Source: Tetradesmus obliquus
Lineage: Eukaryota; Chlorophyta; Chlorophyceae; Sphaeropleales; Scenedesmaceae
NCBI GenBank assembly: GCA_030272155.1
Contig: CP126191.1
Location: forward strand, 1,262,501 to 1,326,500
Length of the DNA: 64,000 nucleotides
Direction of reading: 5' to 3'
Below the pieces are notes generated by a model. The model ran no database searches and was not told the DNA's origin. It worked only from the letters and a program-made list of their open reading frames with translations. Numbering within the stretch: position 1 is the first letter of the stretch; each line of letters begins with the position of its first letter. Below, in pieces: positions 1-13,003 of the stretch. Made by a program: the position numbers and the translations under genes.

Positions 1-1023
1 CTTCTCCGGCTTGTGCTTATCAGCCTCCTCCAGCAAAATGTGATCCAGCTGCTTTGCATACTCGCGCGTGTTCTGCAGCGCAAGGCCAGGGATAGCTGCG
101 CCAGGCCGGGCCTTGGGGTGTGGCCTGAACTCTGCTTCGCTGCTGCCGCCGCCACCTTTGGCTCTGCTGCTGGGGTCTAGGGCTTGGATGATGTTCCACA
201 GCCGCTCCACGACTGCGTCTGGCAGCTCACCGCCTGCCTCGGACAAGTCCTGCAAGCAGCAACACCCAAGACAGCAATTGCAAGTGTGAGCATGGAGCAG
301 CCATGGCGAATGGTGGCAACGATGTTTGCTTGCAGCTGGATGGTCAGTGCATGCATGGACGTGTACCTATGAGATGTGCAACAGAATTGCTAGTGCTGCT
401 GAGTTGCTGCTGCCACTGCTAATGTGCCGTGTAGGCAACATAACAGACGGCAGCATGATGGCGACTGACCCTGTTGGCAAGCAGGCATGGTGACTGCAAC
501 AATAGTGCTTTGAGGCACTGCCGTACACTGTGCCAAGGTGCGCTGCTGCTGATTTGCTCAAAGCTTTTCCTGTGCTTTGCTCGGGCGCAGGCAATCCTTC
601 CCCCGCATTACCTTCTTGAACCCATCAACGTTTCTGGAGCCTTTTGCAACATCTATTATGAACTCTGCAAGAGTCTTCTCTGCAATGCCCAGCTGCGCCT
701 CAAGCTCTGCACCACGGCAACAGCACAGACACACGTCTCAGCAATGCAACTGTATGAGCACTTCACCACTGCAGTGTCATGACTGACTTGCGAGCAAATA
801 CATGTGCAGGTCTTGCAAACACTCTGCGGCCCATGGATGCCACGCTGCTGCTGCTGCTGCAGTTGCCGCTTGCAGCGTGCCCTTCGGCACAACATCAGCT
901 GCATGCAGTGGGTTAGCAGGCTGTAATCAAGCCATTAGGTCTATACTAATGCGCCGACATACCTGCTGTGACCTTCGAGATGACGGACAGGTGCTGCAGC
1001 TGCTTCAGCTGCGAACTCCCCAT
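1..1023 (-). CDS. PRP22/DHX8-type DEAH-box splicing helicase, N-terminal part only
   Basis: Three exons read on the minus strand: 1023-963 (ATG at 1023), 706-612 and 249-1, joined in phase with GT-AG introns, then running off the window edge. The 135 visible residues resemble the N-terminal helical region of PRP22/DHX8: LSVISKVTAELEAQLGI, then KTLAEFIIDVAKG, then LPDAVVERLWNIIQALDP, and later LQNTREYAKQLDHILLEEAD. In this family the protein releases mRNA from the post-catalytic spliceosome using ATP. The S1 domain and helicase core are not visible here, so the function rests on the N-terminal match alone. The start is supported by the first exon giving the family's opening residues directly. 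Upstream lies a 1.9 kb divergent intergenic region shared with the F-box cyclin. Confidence 0.78.
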
Positions 1024-2910
1024 GCTGCTGCCACAAGGGCTGGGCAGCAGCCCACGCCCTCGGAGATGTTATCCGCTGATGTGTGGTTGGCAACAACCAC
1101 AACTCGTTATGATCGAAACATGGGCATGCCGAAGCAGCAGCTGCACAGCAGTGGCAAGTCACGGTGAAACTGCAAGTATGCTCCGAAGCTGACTGTGTAC
1201 TATGCGCATCAAGAAATGAAACAGCAGCTTACTATACGAGACACGAGGTTTGCTCATGCTGCTTGCTACAGCATGAGCTTATTGATGTGCACCCTGCAGA
1301 ACCCTGCCACAGTGTCGCCTGTCATAACACCTTGCAGGGAACAGGGCACTGAGAACATTTTGAAGGTCCTTAGCACGATACCCCAGGCCCCGTTACGCTA
1401 CGAGTTGGGTTTGGTATCTGTCACCATCCCTTCTGCAGTGGTTGCCACCTGCCTTGCATCGCAATCGCGTGACGCACGTGTTGCACCATCATGAGTTGAG
1501 GGGCTCATTTGAGCTGTACGGCATTTCTGTGTCATGCAATTTGCAAGCATCAATATAGTACGCATGTGTCACGCCGCTTCGCATCAGCGCGGTGCCTGCA
1601 TGGTGTTGCCACCAAAGACCATTGCAGGCACCATCGTAGCGTCTGAACATGACAGCGCAGCAACATCTGCCAGGCTAGTGCGGCGCTCTGTGCCCTGCAG
1701 CAAAGTGGCTTCATAGAGAGCCCATCAATGTTCTATGCATAGCCTTGTGATTCATGAAGACAGCGGAGCAACACTGCTGTCGCGCGCATGCCAAGGTCGG
1801 CATGGAAGAAGAGCATGCTCAGGTTCAATCTGAGAAGTTCTCAGGTTGACACCATTTTATCACAGGCTGGCAGAAGCACAACCCGCTAGGCTAAAGCCCA
1901 GGCACAGCAGGGGCCGTCTTCTGCTGATGTCACCGCACCCTGGGGTGCCCGCTGACCAGTGGTGTTCCGCAAGCTCTGCCTGCTTGTTCCCTATCAAGGG
2001 AACACTGCAAGCAAGAGGTCAAAGTGTCCTGCTGTTTTTTCTTGTTTGAAGTTCAGTGTCTAGTATATCCTCTTAGTTCTTTTAGTGCTTGCGTATGTCA
2101 TTCACTGACAGCGTTTGAATCAGCGATGGTCCTTCGCCATCGGAGGCAAGAGCACACAGTTGATTTTCCTATGAGCCACTGCGTCAAAGTTTTGCTGCGG
2201 GCGCTTCAGCGGGGATTTGCAGAGGAAAGCTCTGCAAGCACTCAGCTGGCGCCATGCCAGTATGACACTGTGCTGTTGAAAGCGTGCAATTGGCTCAGCA
2301 ACGGCACATGTCTTCATCAAGGAGTTTGAAACAAAACTTCTACACTTTTTCATCTGTGTCATGTAGCAGCAGCTGGTACTGAGCTAGCTTTTGGCCCCTG
2401 CAGCCGGGCAGCCTGGCACCCCGTCTGTACGAAAGCACTCAACGCAGTGACTGCGGAACAGGACCACGGCAGCCCCCAGCCCACATCGCCAGGCCCTTTC
2501 AGTACCCACCTCATAAACAATAACTTCACTCAGATTTCGTTACTAAAAGCTCTCAAGGTGACGCCGCACGCCTGTGGCGTGTCGCATGTTTGATTTTGAT
2601 TTCGAGTTTGTGCACAGCCGATCTGAACTCAGCTCGCTTTCAATGCTAGAATAAACATTTCAAGACTATATAACTATCAAATATGGCCAACAAAGACTGT
2701 GCTCGGCGTCATTGTGAGCTAGGGTCCCGTTGTGTCAGTGTCGTCTCTGACCCAGCTTGTTGTGCAACACAGGCCCCTCGCAGGCACAGTCTTGCGGTCA
2801 GGGTCATTTGTTGAATGCTTTAGTATAGTGTAATAACACTATGAAGAATGGTTGCTTGAACTGCGGGGCCGAACAGAACATGGCTTGATTGATTGTTGGT
2901 GCGGGGCCCC
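1024..2910. promoter_or_regulatory. Divergent intergenic region between helicase and F-box cyclin
   Basis: No reading frame here has family resemblance or splice-joinable neighbours. It must hold the 5' flanks of both divergent genes. A TATA-like TATATAA lies at 2667-2673, about 240 bp before the cyclin start. Nothing else was recognised. Confidence 0.5.
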
Positions 2911-5900
2911 ATGGAGACACGCGCTCGGAGACAAAGCTTGCGAGCTGCAACAGCTGCTGTGCCCTCTGAACTGTGGCTGCTGATCCTCTCGCTGCTAGAG
3001 CCAAAAGACGCCATTGCAGCGAGCTGTGTGTGCTCTGAGTTCAGGCATGTGGCACCAGCAAGCGCTAAAAGGGCTATTCAGCGCCTGTTCCCTCATCATA
3101 GCGCCAGGGTGGCTGCAAAGATCGGGGCGACGGGCGTGCAGAAGCTGCTGGCGCTCATCGCGCAGCATGAGTCCGAGGCCAAGGGCCATCCAGATGTGCA
3201 GAAGGCCACACAGGTGCAGAAGTTGGTGCTGCCGGAGCATCGGCAGATTGCAGTGGAGTGGTTGATCGAGGTGAGAGCCCGGAGGTCTAGCCCACCGTCT
3301 CCACAGCAAGCAGCAGCCAGCAGGCTCATGTCAATTTCGTTGTTTGTGCTTGCTTTACTTGGGATCAAGCGCTGAAGGTGGTCCAGCCATCGCCTGCCCT
3401 TCAAATATCCCTCCGGTGTTGTGCACCCGGCCTGCAGCTTGTTTCGGGCTAACAGCGCGCTGTGCGTCCTGATCGTAGTTGTAATACGTATTTGTTAGCT
3501 ATTCTACGGCGTACTTGCGCAGTACTCGCTGCAGGCAGCCCGTTGTTGCCGCAGCAGGCCGACTCCACAACACCTGTTGTTGCCTCCCTGATGCTAGCCC
3601 CTCTGTGGTCGGGCTGCTTGGTGCAGGGCATGAAACTTCGATCAACAACCTTTGATCAATGTCTGCTTACGTTGCAGTGCTCAACCTGCATGCTTGTCCC
3701 TCACCCACCAGCACCCCCACACTTGTCGCTGACATCCTGCCTGTGCTGCTGCTGCTGCCCGCGTGTCTGCCTCGCCACTCACAACATACAACCTGCCAGG
3801 TTGCCTGGGACTGGCAGCTGGAGTCCACAGTGGTGTACCGCGGCGCGCAGTACCTGGACCACTACCTCGCCTCCTACCCAGTGCCAGCCCTCAGCAAGTT
3901 CCAGATGCTAGCCATCTCCAGCCTGCGCACCGCGCTCAAGCACAGCAGCAAGCTGGCGGAGCGCGAGCGCGCCCGCCTGCCTTACAAGCACTGGGCCGAG
4001 GTCACCGACGGCGCATGCACAGAGGCAGAGGTGCGCTCCACCTGCTCTAAGCTGGAGCGGCTGCTCGGCACAGCGCAGCGCGGGCACCCCAACGCCAAGC
4101 AGCGCCTGCGCTACCTGTGGTACCGCCTGTATGATGCCGGCGTGGTCAAGCAGGAGCACGTGTACGCCTACATGCTCGCGAGCTTCCTGCTGCACCTCTC
4201 GCTGCTGGACTGCGGGCTGAGTGCGGTCACGCCGACGCTGCTGGCGGTGGCAGCGCTGTCGCTCTCGCTTGACGTGTTTGGCTTTGCCCCCTGGCCAGGC
4301 GCGCTGCAGGAGCACTGCCTGTACAGCCAGGGGGAGCTGCAGGAGGTGCAGCAGAAGCTGCGCACAGCACAGGTGGGCCGGCTGCGGGGTTGCAGTGGTC
4401 CTCTGCAGCAGCTAGGGTTTGACCATGTTTGACTGCTGGTCAAACATGGTTTGACCAAGATGCGGTTTCAAGTGCAGCAATGTTGCAGCGTAGCAGTGAT
4501 GTCTTGTAGTATCCTTGCAGGATGTAGTGCCCACATGTTTCATTATACCTTTGCAAGCTGACACTGTCTTTCACCACAGCCGGTTGCTTAGCTGACATTG
4601 CCCTCATGTTCTGCTGCCACATCTGCTTGCAACTCTGCTGACTGCTGCAGGAGGAGCTTCCTGCAAAGCAGCTGCGGGCCTTGTGGGTGCACAGCTACAG
4701 CTACATTGGCACCAACCCCCTGCAGCAGCCCGCGTACAGCCACCTGCAGCTGATTGTGTCATCACGTGGCAGGCTGCAACAGCTGCAGCAGCTGCTCGGT
4801 GGCGTCACCAGCCGCACCGGCAGCAACAGCGTTAGCAATGGCCATGCGATTGCAGCAGCGGCGGCAGCAGCACTTGCCAGTGCTGCAGCAGCAGTGGCTC
4901 TGGATGGTGCGGGCATTGCAGCAGCAGCTGGCATGCCGCCTGCAGCAGCAGTTGCCGCCGCATCAACAGGGCCGGTTGATGCCACAGTCATTGTTGGTGT
5001 CGTACCAGCTGCAGTGGCAGCTGGCGCAGCAGCTGCAGCACCCGCAGCAGGTTCCCAGCTGCCTCCAGCAGCTGCTGGCAGGGTTGTAACTCGTGCTGCA
5101 GCAGCAGCAGGGCAGCAGCAGCAGCGCCAGCACCAGCAGCAGGCCGTGCACACGCGCCACGGCGCAGCAAGCGGCACCCGCCATGCTAGCCCCCCTGCAA
5201 GCATCACTGTCCCTGAAAGCCAGCAGCAGCCGCAGCTGGCCTCGTCATCATCATTAGATAGGCTGCTGCCAACCCCGCAGCGCACCTCGCTCACCCCACT
5301 GTCAGCAGTTGCAGCACAGGAGCAGCAAGCCGCACGGCACGCTGCACACCACGGCGCTGGAGCAGCATGTTTAATGGCGGGCTTGGGCAGCGGCAGCGGC
5401 AGCAGCAGCACACAGCAGCTGGCAAACGGCAGCAGCAGTGCAGCAGCAGCGGCTGCTGCTGCATCCGCACCTCGTCGCTGCCTGCCTGTGCGCAAGGCTG
5501 TCACTGTGAGCCGTTACGGCTGCAGGAGCGCAGGCGGTGCGGCAGCAGCGGCTGCAGCTGGCAGCAGCGGCGCCGGCAGCAGCAGTGCGGCAGCTGCAGC
5601 TGCAGGCAGCTTCAGGGCAACAGGCTTCTGGCCTCCTGCAAGCAACGCTGCTGGCAGTTTCACAGGCAGCAGCACCTTCGCAGCAGCAGCAGCTGCTGCA
5701 GCTGCTGGCGCAGCACCGCCAGCTGGCAGCACCACGCCTGCCAGCCCCAAGCACTCTGCAGCAGCAGCAGGCCAGCGTGGCCTCGCGGCGCTGTTTGCTG
5801 GCGCGTCGTGCCACGCTGCGGGCCGCGGCGGCAGCGCCAGCGGCGGCAGCAGCAGGAGCTCTGCCAGTGAGGGCCTGCAGCTGCAGTGGAGCCTCGAGTC

Positions 5901-6195
5901 GGATGAGCTGGAGCGCCGCAGCTTGATGGAAGGCACGCCGCAGCCTCCGCAGCTACTGCTGGCGCTTCAGCAGCAGCAGCACCAGCACAGGGCGGGCAGC
6001 GGGGATGCTGCTGTGGGCAAGCACGGCTTGGTGGGTAGGGCTGTGGCAGCTGCTGCAGATGTGAGCGAGGTGACGGCTATGAATGTGGATCTGCCTTGGG
6101 GTGGTGGCTCGAGTGGTAGCCACATGCTAGCAGCATGTGAGGCGGCTGCCTCTGCTGCTGCGGCTGCGGCCGCTGCATCTGCTCACGGCAACTGA
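2911..6195 (+). CDS. F-box cyclin (cyclin F-like)
   Basis: Exons 2911-3270, 3800-4372 and 4651-6195, all joined in phase 0, give about 825 residues. Residues 17-55 (VPSELWLLILSLLEPKDAI) look like an F-box. Residues 107-121 carry the cyclin-box signature HRQIAVEWLIEV. Exon 2 continues a cyclin N-box and C-box (YLDHYLASYPVPALSKFQML; YMLASFLLHLSLLD). Exon 3 starts with the end of the cyclin fold, then has about 450 residues rich in Ala, Ser and Gln, which look disordered. Cyclin F proteins are substrate receptors of SCF ubiquitin ligases in the cell cycle; that role is inferred from the F-box plus cyclin order. The Sel1-like repeats of animal cyclin F are not apparent. An upstream in-frame TTG exists at 2893, but ATG 2911 is the first ATG. 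UGUAA at 6609-6613 is a possible poly(A) signal. Confidence 0.82.
4422..4450. repeat. 12-bp inverted repeat in cyclin intron 2
   Basis: Perfect arms at 4422-4433 and 4439-4450 (accatgtttgac / gtcaaacatggt) with a 5-bp spacer, 50 bp after the donor of exon 2. The arms carry the TTTGACC word that also clusters in MTA introns. A short RNA hairpin is possible. Confidence 0.8.
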
Positions 6196-9100
6196 ATACA
6201 TCTCTGGATACGGGCTCAGACCGCATCAACCTGGTGCCTAGTCGTGCTGGGGCACGGCGTTTTGACGCTTGACGCATTATTACCATCAACACTGTACCAG
6301 CACTTGATACTATTACACTCGTTCGTGCCGACCAGTACTGCACATCACGTATCGGCGCGAAGGGGCTGTGTCTACATCTTTTTCAATCAGCACTTGGTGT
6401 TTATAATGGCTGGTCAGTGGGCAAGCGCTGGCCTTTGCTTGTTTGGCAGCCTGTGGCATTAAACGCGTGTGTTGTGAAGGTGTCATGGCTGCTCAGTGAG
6501 TTTGAGGCTGGCCTGCTGCCCCTGGCTGTGTGTGCCTTTCTTGGCACCTGCCTTGTTGAGCATGCAGTTTTCTGCCGCTGGTTGCACACTGCGTGGCAGC
6601 GTACAAGCTGTAAAGCACACTTGCGTTGATGTGGCAGCAGGGCGGTGCGTTGATGCATCGGGCGCTGTGGATTAAAGACATGGCATGTGGCAGCCCCTGT
6701 GCCCCTGTGTCTTTCACAAGCCGGCTCTGCACAGGGCCTCTAGCTTTGTTTGCGGAGCGCGCAGTGCAGCAGCAGCCCCTGCCGCTAGCAATGTGTGTGT
6801 TATTTATTGGGGTTGATGGGCCGCAACCTACACCTGTCAGCCGATCACAGTGATGATCACACACGGCGGATTTTTTAGTGTTACGTGCGCATGGCGGGGG
6901 GCCAGTGTCGGGGGTGAGGTGGTTGGACAGGTCTTGTGTCCACCCTCATCGACTGGTATGACATTCCATCAACTGGCACCACGCATTCAAACAAGTGCAT
7001 GCTGCAACCCACGCGGGCTGCAGGACTGTTTGTTTTGCATGACCTTGGTCGCTGACCATACAACCCACTGACTGACCCAAGTACTGACGGTTGCATTGTT
7101 TGGACATGTGGGTGGGTCTGTGGCTTGCCTGACATTAGTTCTTGTTACTTACCGGACCCTTTTGACGGCTGGGCGCAATGGCTGCTGCTGGGCTCTGTGC
7201 ATGCTAGCTTGACCTCGCTGCCTCTGGCAGCTGTGTGTCTCTGCTGCGCAGCCCTGTTCAGCTCCCCCAGCCCTTTGAGACGAAACAAAACTTGACTGAC
7301 GCCTGCTGACTGGCACTGCCTCTGTGTATGTCATCCAGTGCGTCGTGTGCGTGTGATTACAGTGATGTATGTGTGCGGTTGGTGGCTGCCCCGCAGCCCC
7401 TGGAGTGTGTTGTGCTGGCTAGCTGATGTCCTGCTGCAGCGGCGGTGATGCTGGGGTGTGCAACTGCAGCCCCTGCCCTGCCTCACAGGCAGCAGCTCTG
7501 CCAGCGTGTAGAGTGGCGGCAGCGCTACCGCTGCCCCATCACTCGACTGTGTATGTTCCCGCATGGTATGCGCTTATGCATGCGGGGCTGTGGTGTGCTG
7601 CAAAGGGTGTCGTATGCTGATCTGCTGGCAGCACCCCTTGCAGTGCGCAATGCAGCCCTGAAGCCGCATGCAGCGCGCGGCAATGCGGCCCTCTGTTCGT
7701 TTCGGGTCTTCTTTCTCCTCAAGTGTGTCTGCCAGTGGCCTGTGTTATCGGCTTGATGATCAGGCCAGCACAGCTAGGACTGCCTACCTGCCTGGCATAC
7801 ACCTGCCTCTCACTGGAATGGCCGCACGCAGGTGTCCTGTGGCGCGCCCTGATGGATTCGGCAGCGATGCAATTGTCTGCTAGCACAGAGAGAGGCAGAT
7901 CCTGGCTGCTTAGCCTGCTACAGCAGCACCCGACAACAGATGCTCGTGTGTGTGGTATTGCGCTGCATAGCACATTGGGCGCCCCAACTTGGGGCGCATT
8001 GGACAGGAACATGGCGCCTTGCGCCTCAACTGGGGCTGCAGGCAGCCTGCTCTGCCAGACCTTCAATTTGTGCAGCCTAATTTGGCAGTCTGTTTGGCTG
8101 TAAAGTGGACGCGCTATGGCTTGTGCTTTGTTACTCGGGTGCTGCTGTAGCAGGGAGGTGCAGCCCTCTCGCTGCAAAGCGAGGGAGTGTGCTTGAGAGC
8201 GGGGCACTTGGCGGGATTCTAGCTCCCATGCGCCGCGCAGCCGCGCAGCGCTCAATCTCTTTTCTTTCCGGTGTGGACACAGTCCACGGCAGCCCTGCCA
8301 TGCATGTGCGTTTTGCGCATGTTGCAGGCTGCTGCTGCTTCTTGTACAATGCCCCCGTGGCACAGTCAGCGGTTCTGAAGACGTGTGCCTGGGGCACAAC
8401 ACAAACACATGACGCCTGTGTTACGGCAGGCTGCAGGGATTTGCGCTGCGTGGGCGGGCATTTACCCGCACTGCAGCTACCATTGCATTACAAAGTGTTC
8501 TGACGTGACCACTGCTCTGCATGATGACGTGAAGCTCTCTCTGCTGCCCAGCAATGGTTGGCTGGCCTTGGAAGCAGCCAGGCTTCGTGGCTTCATGGTG
8601 CATGTGTTCTGGCGGGACAGCTTGGCAGTGCTGCGCTGGTTTCCAAGTTCTTTTCTCTGTTGCAAGGTCTGGACGCGTGCGTGATGTGACCCACTAATGC
8701 ATAGGCAGGTGCAAAATGACAGCTGCTTGTGGAGCACAGCTAGAGGCGTGCTGCGCCAGCGAGCATGATGTGTTGTATAGCCTGTGATCAGATTGGCATG
8801 TGGTTCCCGCATTGGGCAGCTGTCCCTGGTTTTTGTCCGTCCGTGCGGCTGTGATTGATTTGTACACGGCGGCGGTTGCATGGCACGTATGACTTGTGCA
8901 CACTGGTTGTTGTCCTGTGCAATGGACACATCAAGCGAGGTTCTAGCAGCTTGCAAGCAGCTTGCGAGCAAAGCCTTTCCTTGGAGCAGCATGTTTCTGT
9001 TATGATACGCTATGCTGCTAGCAGCGCTGCCCAGCGTGCCGCATGCAGCAGCTGTTTGTCAGGCAGCCGTGTTGCGTTGCATCTGCATGTCTATCAACGT

Positions 9101-9933
9101 ATGAAGATTACCAGTCCAGCTGCAGCAGTTGTGGTGTGGCGTCTAATGCCCCTGCTGGTGGGAACCTGGCAGGCACCATGTCACGGTGGCACTAGTGTGT
9201 ATCAGTGCCGTCATCAGCATCATGTTCTGTAACCAGCCAGTTGTCATTACAGCGCCTGTACACGCTGATAAAGCCAACTTGAAGTGCAGCTGTACATGTC
9301 TTTTCTGCAACCCAGCAGAAGCAGATTTACCACTGTCCTTTGGGATCCTGGAGCCTTATCAATTCCGTCCTTTTCCCTTCACACATGTACACAATGGTGC
9401 GTATACAACAGCATCGCCACCGATGCCAAAAGATGTTGGCCGCCATACGGACGCGGCAACTGGACTGGGTCACATAGCGGCCCACTGCTGGGCACTGCAA
9501 GCATTCTCCGCTCTACCAGCGGCTGCAAAATTGGTAAATTTGACTGGATTTTGAAAGTGCAACACACAACAAACTCCTAGCCAGCTGCACATCGTTTTCA
9601 ACTGCTACCATACGGAAAGCGTGATGTACCCAGCATACTGACCGGCCATTGTGGTTTGATCAACTGGCAACTGTTTGCCATACTGTCCGACAGTGGCACT
9701 GCAACAGCAGCACTCTTCGACTCAAGCCAGTAGCGTTGCTACGCCAGTCTGCAAAGCTTTGGTACCACCAGTACTGACTGGGCCACCAGCTTGTTCACAA
9801 AAACATGAAGTTGATGCTGCCCCACTTCTGACAACCGTGTACAACCAGGCCCTGACATCTTCCAGCCTAGCAACAGTACGAGCCTTGCGACGATGCTCTT
9901 TCACACCACAGCTCTCAACATGTCTGTGTAGAA
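6196..9933. other. Long convergent intergenic/3' flank without recognised gene
   Basis: 3.7 kb between the ends of two convergent genes. The open frames present (the longest on the minus strand is at 7719-8408) show no domain, no coding-like composition and no splice partners. The first several hundred bases are probably cyclin 3' UTR. Short hairpin-forming sequences occur (for example gcgccccaacttggggcgc near 7980 and a ctcgct...agcgag pair near 8170). I see no RNA gene I can support. Confidence 0.5.
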
Positions 9934-10719
9934 TTACAGCTGCTCACTGAGCGCTTGGCAAGCGGAGCTGCCCTCCCTGGTGTTGCTGCCGCCGGGGGTC
10001 TTGGCAGTGTTGTCGCCCTGCAGATTATGCTGACCCGCGAGCATAGTCACCATCCATGTCGCCCTGCAGAGGGAAGGACATGCACGCAGACAGCGGCAAG
10101 CAGCGGCTATGGCTTCATGGGTAACATAATGATTATTCTGCACGCAAACAGCGTCAGCAAGAACAGCGATGCTACAATCGACAACACCACTTTGCGTTGG
10201 CATAATGCACGAGCGGCTGAGTACGGAAAAAACAGCACAACTTGTGAGCCCCATATGCTGCCGTCAGGGCAAAGCATCATCAGTATTCAGGCGGCAACAG
10301 CATGCTGGCGGCAAGTCTGACGCACAACACAGCATGCAAGCGCACATGGGGTGTCAAGCTTCTACTCTGCACTTCAAGAAGCCGTGCACACCTGTGGAGC
10401 AACATCATGCCTGTCCCCGGCACAGCTCCATCAGGTGGCTGCTGTAGTTCTGTGGCAACGCCCCAAATTTGGGACTACTGCATTGCAACGGCTGCCAGCC
10501 TGTGTTGGGATTTGGCAGCAGCTTGCAACGGGCCGCTGAAATTGTGCACACTCACCGTCTGCTCCTCGCTCTTCCTGGTCCTGTCCTTTGATGCCTCCAT
10601 GGCCTCCTCTGCAGCCTCAGCAGAGCCGTACTGCAGCGGGAGAGGTGTGAGGCAGGCAGGCAGATAGAGGGTTTACACGGTGTTTTAACTTTGGCAGACG
10701 CCACCACAGACAAGCAAGA

Positions 10720-10769
<50 letters not shown>

Positions 10770-11574
10770 GCAGGCAGGCAGGCAGGCAGGGAGAGGTATG
10801 ACATCAGCTGGACAGTTAGGCTTGTGGTTGCACTGCAGCGTTGGGAGGATGCAGAAGTGGCGCTGTAAGGGGCAGCACCCCGCAGCAAAGCAGGCAAACT
10901 GCATCCACAACGGCTCAATGTGCATGCAGAGTGCTCAGCATGGCAGTCATGATTTGGCGTGTGGAATGAAGCATGCACATGTGCCAGCCGGTCTTCGCTG
11001 TGGCCCCTGGCAATCAGCAGCGCTGTCTCACCCGCTCCTCTGGCGTCTTTGCAGTGCCCTCAATGAGCTGTGTCTTCTGGCCAATGATGGCCTTGTCTCC
11101 CTCGGGCGCAGCACTGCAGCAGCAACAGCGGCGGTGGCAGCAGCAGCAGCAGCAGTTTTGATCAGCTGGCATCTTACAGGGCACATTTGTGCAGCTTTAG
11201 GGCCAGGCCAGCACGCAGCAATCGGCATCACCCTACACCCTACACGTGCTGTACACTGAAGAGCAGTACTGCTGCAGCTGAATGTACACTGGCAGTGCAA
11301 GCAGTACTGCAACACTGCGGCTGTTCTCTCACCTCTGCTCGGGGGTGCCTGCCCGCTTGGTCTCGCTCATTGGTGCATCCCTGCCGGTCCTTGGGATTTC
11401 GTAGTCCTCAGGACTGGCATCTGCAGTAGGGGGCTCGGAGGGCTCGGTTGTCTTCACAACGATCATGCGAGAACGCTGGAAGCGGGGCACAGGGCCGAAG
11501 CTTGACCGAGTTGGAGCTGCAAATACGGTGCCTGGGCGGGCAGTTGCCCTCAGAGTTGTGAACACGGGAGCCAT
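9934..11574 (-). CDS. Small disordered protein with probable chloroplast transit peptide
   Basis: Four exons on the minus strand: 11574-11333, 11113-11032, 10630-10556 and 10017-9934 (TAA), all in phase, giving 160 residues. The first ~40 residues (MAPVFTTLRATARPGTVFAA and following) are rich in Ala, Arg, Thr and Ser and lack acids, as in chloroplast transit peptides. The rest is hydrophilic and low in hydrophobics: DAPMSETKRAGTPEQ, EGDKAIIGQKTQLIEG, YGSAEAAEEAMEASKDR. No domain is recognised; the composition recalls LEA-like or other disordered proteins, but that is only a resemblance. The last exon is the least certain join. TATA-like TTATAAG and TTATATG motifs lie at about 11630-11677, upstream of the start. 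An in-frame non-ATG extension exists, and ATG 11574 was chosen. Confidence 0.6.
10711..10790. repeat. (CAAG)n/(CAGG)n microsatellite
   Basis: Tetranucleotide array of caag units turning into cagg units, inside intron 2 of the plastid-type gene. It produces the artificial Leu-Ala-Cys frames seen on the minus strand. Confidence 0.95.
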
Positions 11575-13003
11575 GCCGAGTGCGGGTGCTGCAAAGGTTC
11601 GGAGAAGTAATCGCTGCTGTTGAGGTCGTAGTTTATATGCGTTGGCTGTGAATGTGCGAAGCAGGAGCCTTATAAGCGTCGCCTGAATGAGGACGGCCAA
11701 GGAGGATCATCAGTACTCAGCTGACAGCGAACGTTGGAGTTCCAATGTAACACACGTTGGAGCAGCACGAGTTCGTCCCGCGCAATACGGGTTCTTTCGC
11801 GCAAAGAACACAACTGATTTACAACAGCATACACCCGGACAAAATTTGACACCTGCACAAGGCGCACACCACGGCGACTCCACCATACCATAGGGATCCC
11901 GGACCTGCTGTATCTGAGGTATGATTTGCCAGGACTGACTGTTCCTCAATGTCTTCAAATTGGTGGCATGCAAACTGTTGCACAGAGGCAGCGAATGCGC
12001 GCTGCTTGACAGGTGCATTGCAAGCGCTGCGACAACACTCGAGCAGCAAGCATGCATGTGAGCTTCATATGAAACTGAGGTGCCGTGTGATGCATGAACG
12101 GCATGTACCGTTGAACGTGCCGCCCTGGCACGGATGCAATGCCGCGCAAAAGGCCAATTCCTGACCTCCACCCATGTGCCGCGAAGCACACAACAAGCTC
12201 ATGTGAGCGCTCTGTCTAAACCATGTGACGTGAAGCACACACTCCAAAAATGATCAAGCACGTCAAACATAGCTGCTGAATGTTGAAGCGCTCAACTGTT
12301 GAACAGCATGAAATGCTGCCACGGTGCCTGAAAGCAAGCGCACAGGCTGGCCAAGGTGTGAAACACACTCTGCCACTCGCACTTGCTGCAGCTGACAAGG
12401 GGAACCATGCAGGCATATGCCAGCCGCAGCAAAGCCAACGCTTAAAGTGCATGGTGCGATAGCACACAAGCAGTGGTGCAGCTGCAGCTATGCATGCTGT
12501 GACAACAGTGCCAGCCACAATGTTGACTGCTGCTGCCTGTACTCTCAAGACAGGGAAGAAATGCACTGCACGCCAGCGTGCGCCGTATGCACCTGCAGCT
12601 GCGTCCTTGGCACCACACAGATGCAAACTCAGCGCTGCACGGCGCAGCGCAGGCTGGTGTAGACAGCAGCTGGGGCCGCCTGCACCAGCCGATGAGATGA
12701 GGCATGGACGAAGCATGTGCGACGGGCTGAGCGTCTGCTCATGTGGCGCAAATGCGATCTTGTACAAAACAACGTTGTGCCTTTCCACCTGACTCCAACA
12801 CAACTGCACTGAAAGAAGACCGCTGGCGGGATGATGATGCATACTGCAACTGGCAGCGCCAGCCCAATATGCTGGGCCTGCAGGATTGCAAGCGCTGGCA
12901 CAACATGACGGCATCATGCTGTGCTGTGCTGCGCCATGCCAAAAGGAAGGCTGCAGCGCAAGTATAGGATTGGCGAGGAGATGATACGGCTGCTGCTGCA
13001 TCA
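11575..13003. other. Intergenic: 5' flank of plastid-type gene and 3' flank of FCF1
   Basis: 1.4 kb between two minus-strand genes. It holds the TATA-like elements at 11630-11677 and presumably the FCF1 3' UTR. The 373-residue minus frame 12216-13337 crosses the FCF1 last exon in the wrong frame and is not a gene. Confidence 0.5.

Noticed and set aside
1815..1850. GGTTCAATCT resembling a tRNA B box
   Set aside because: No matching A box or cloverleaf could be folded around it.
4701..5504. 267-codon antisense frame rich in Ala and Cys
   Set aside because: Shadow of the Ala/Gln-rich third exon of the F-box cyclin.
7719..8408. 229-codon open frame on the minus strand
   Set aside because: No domain, no splice partners and composition like the surrounding non-coding DNA; chance openness in GC-rich sequence.
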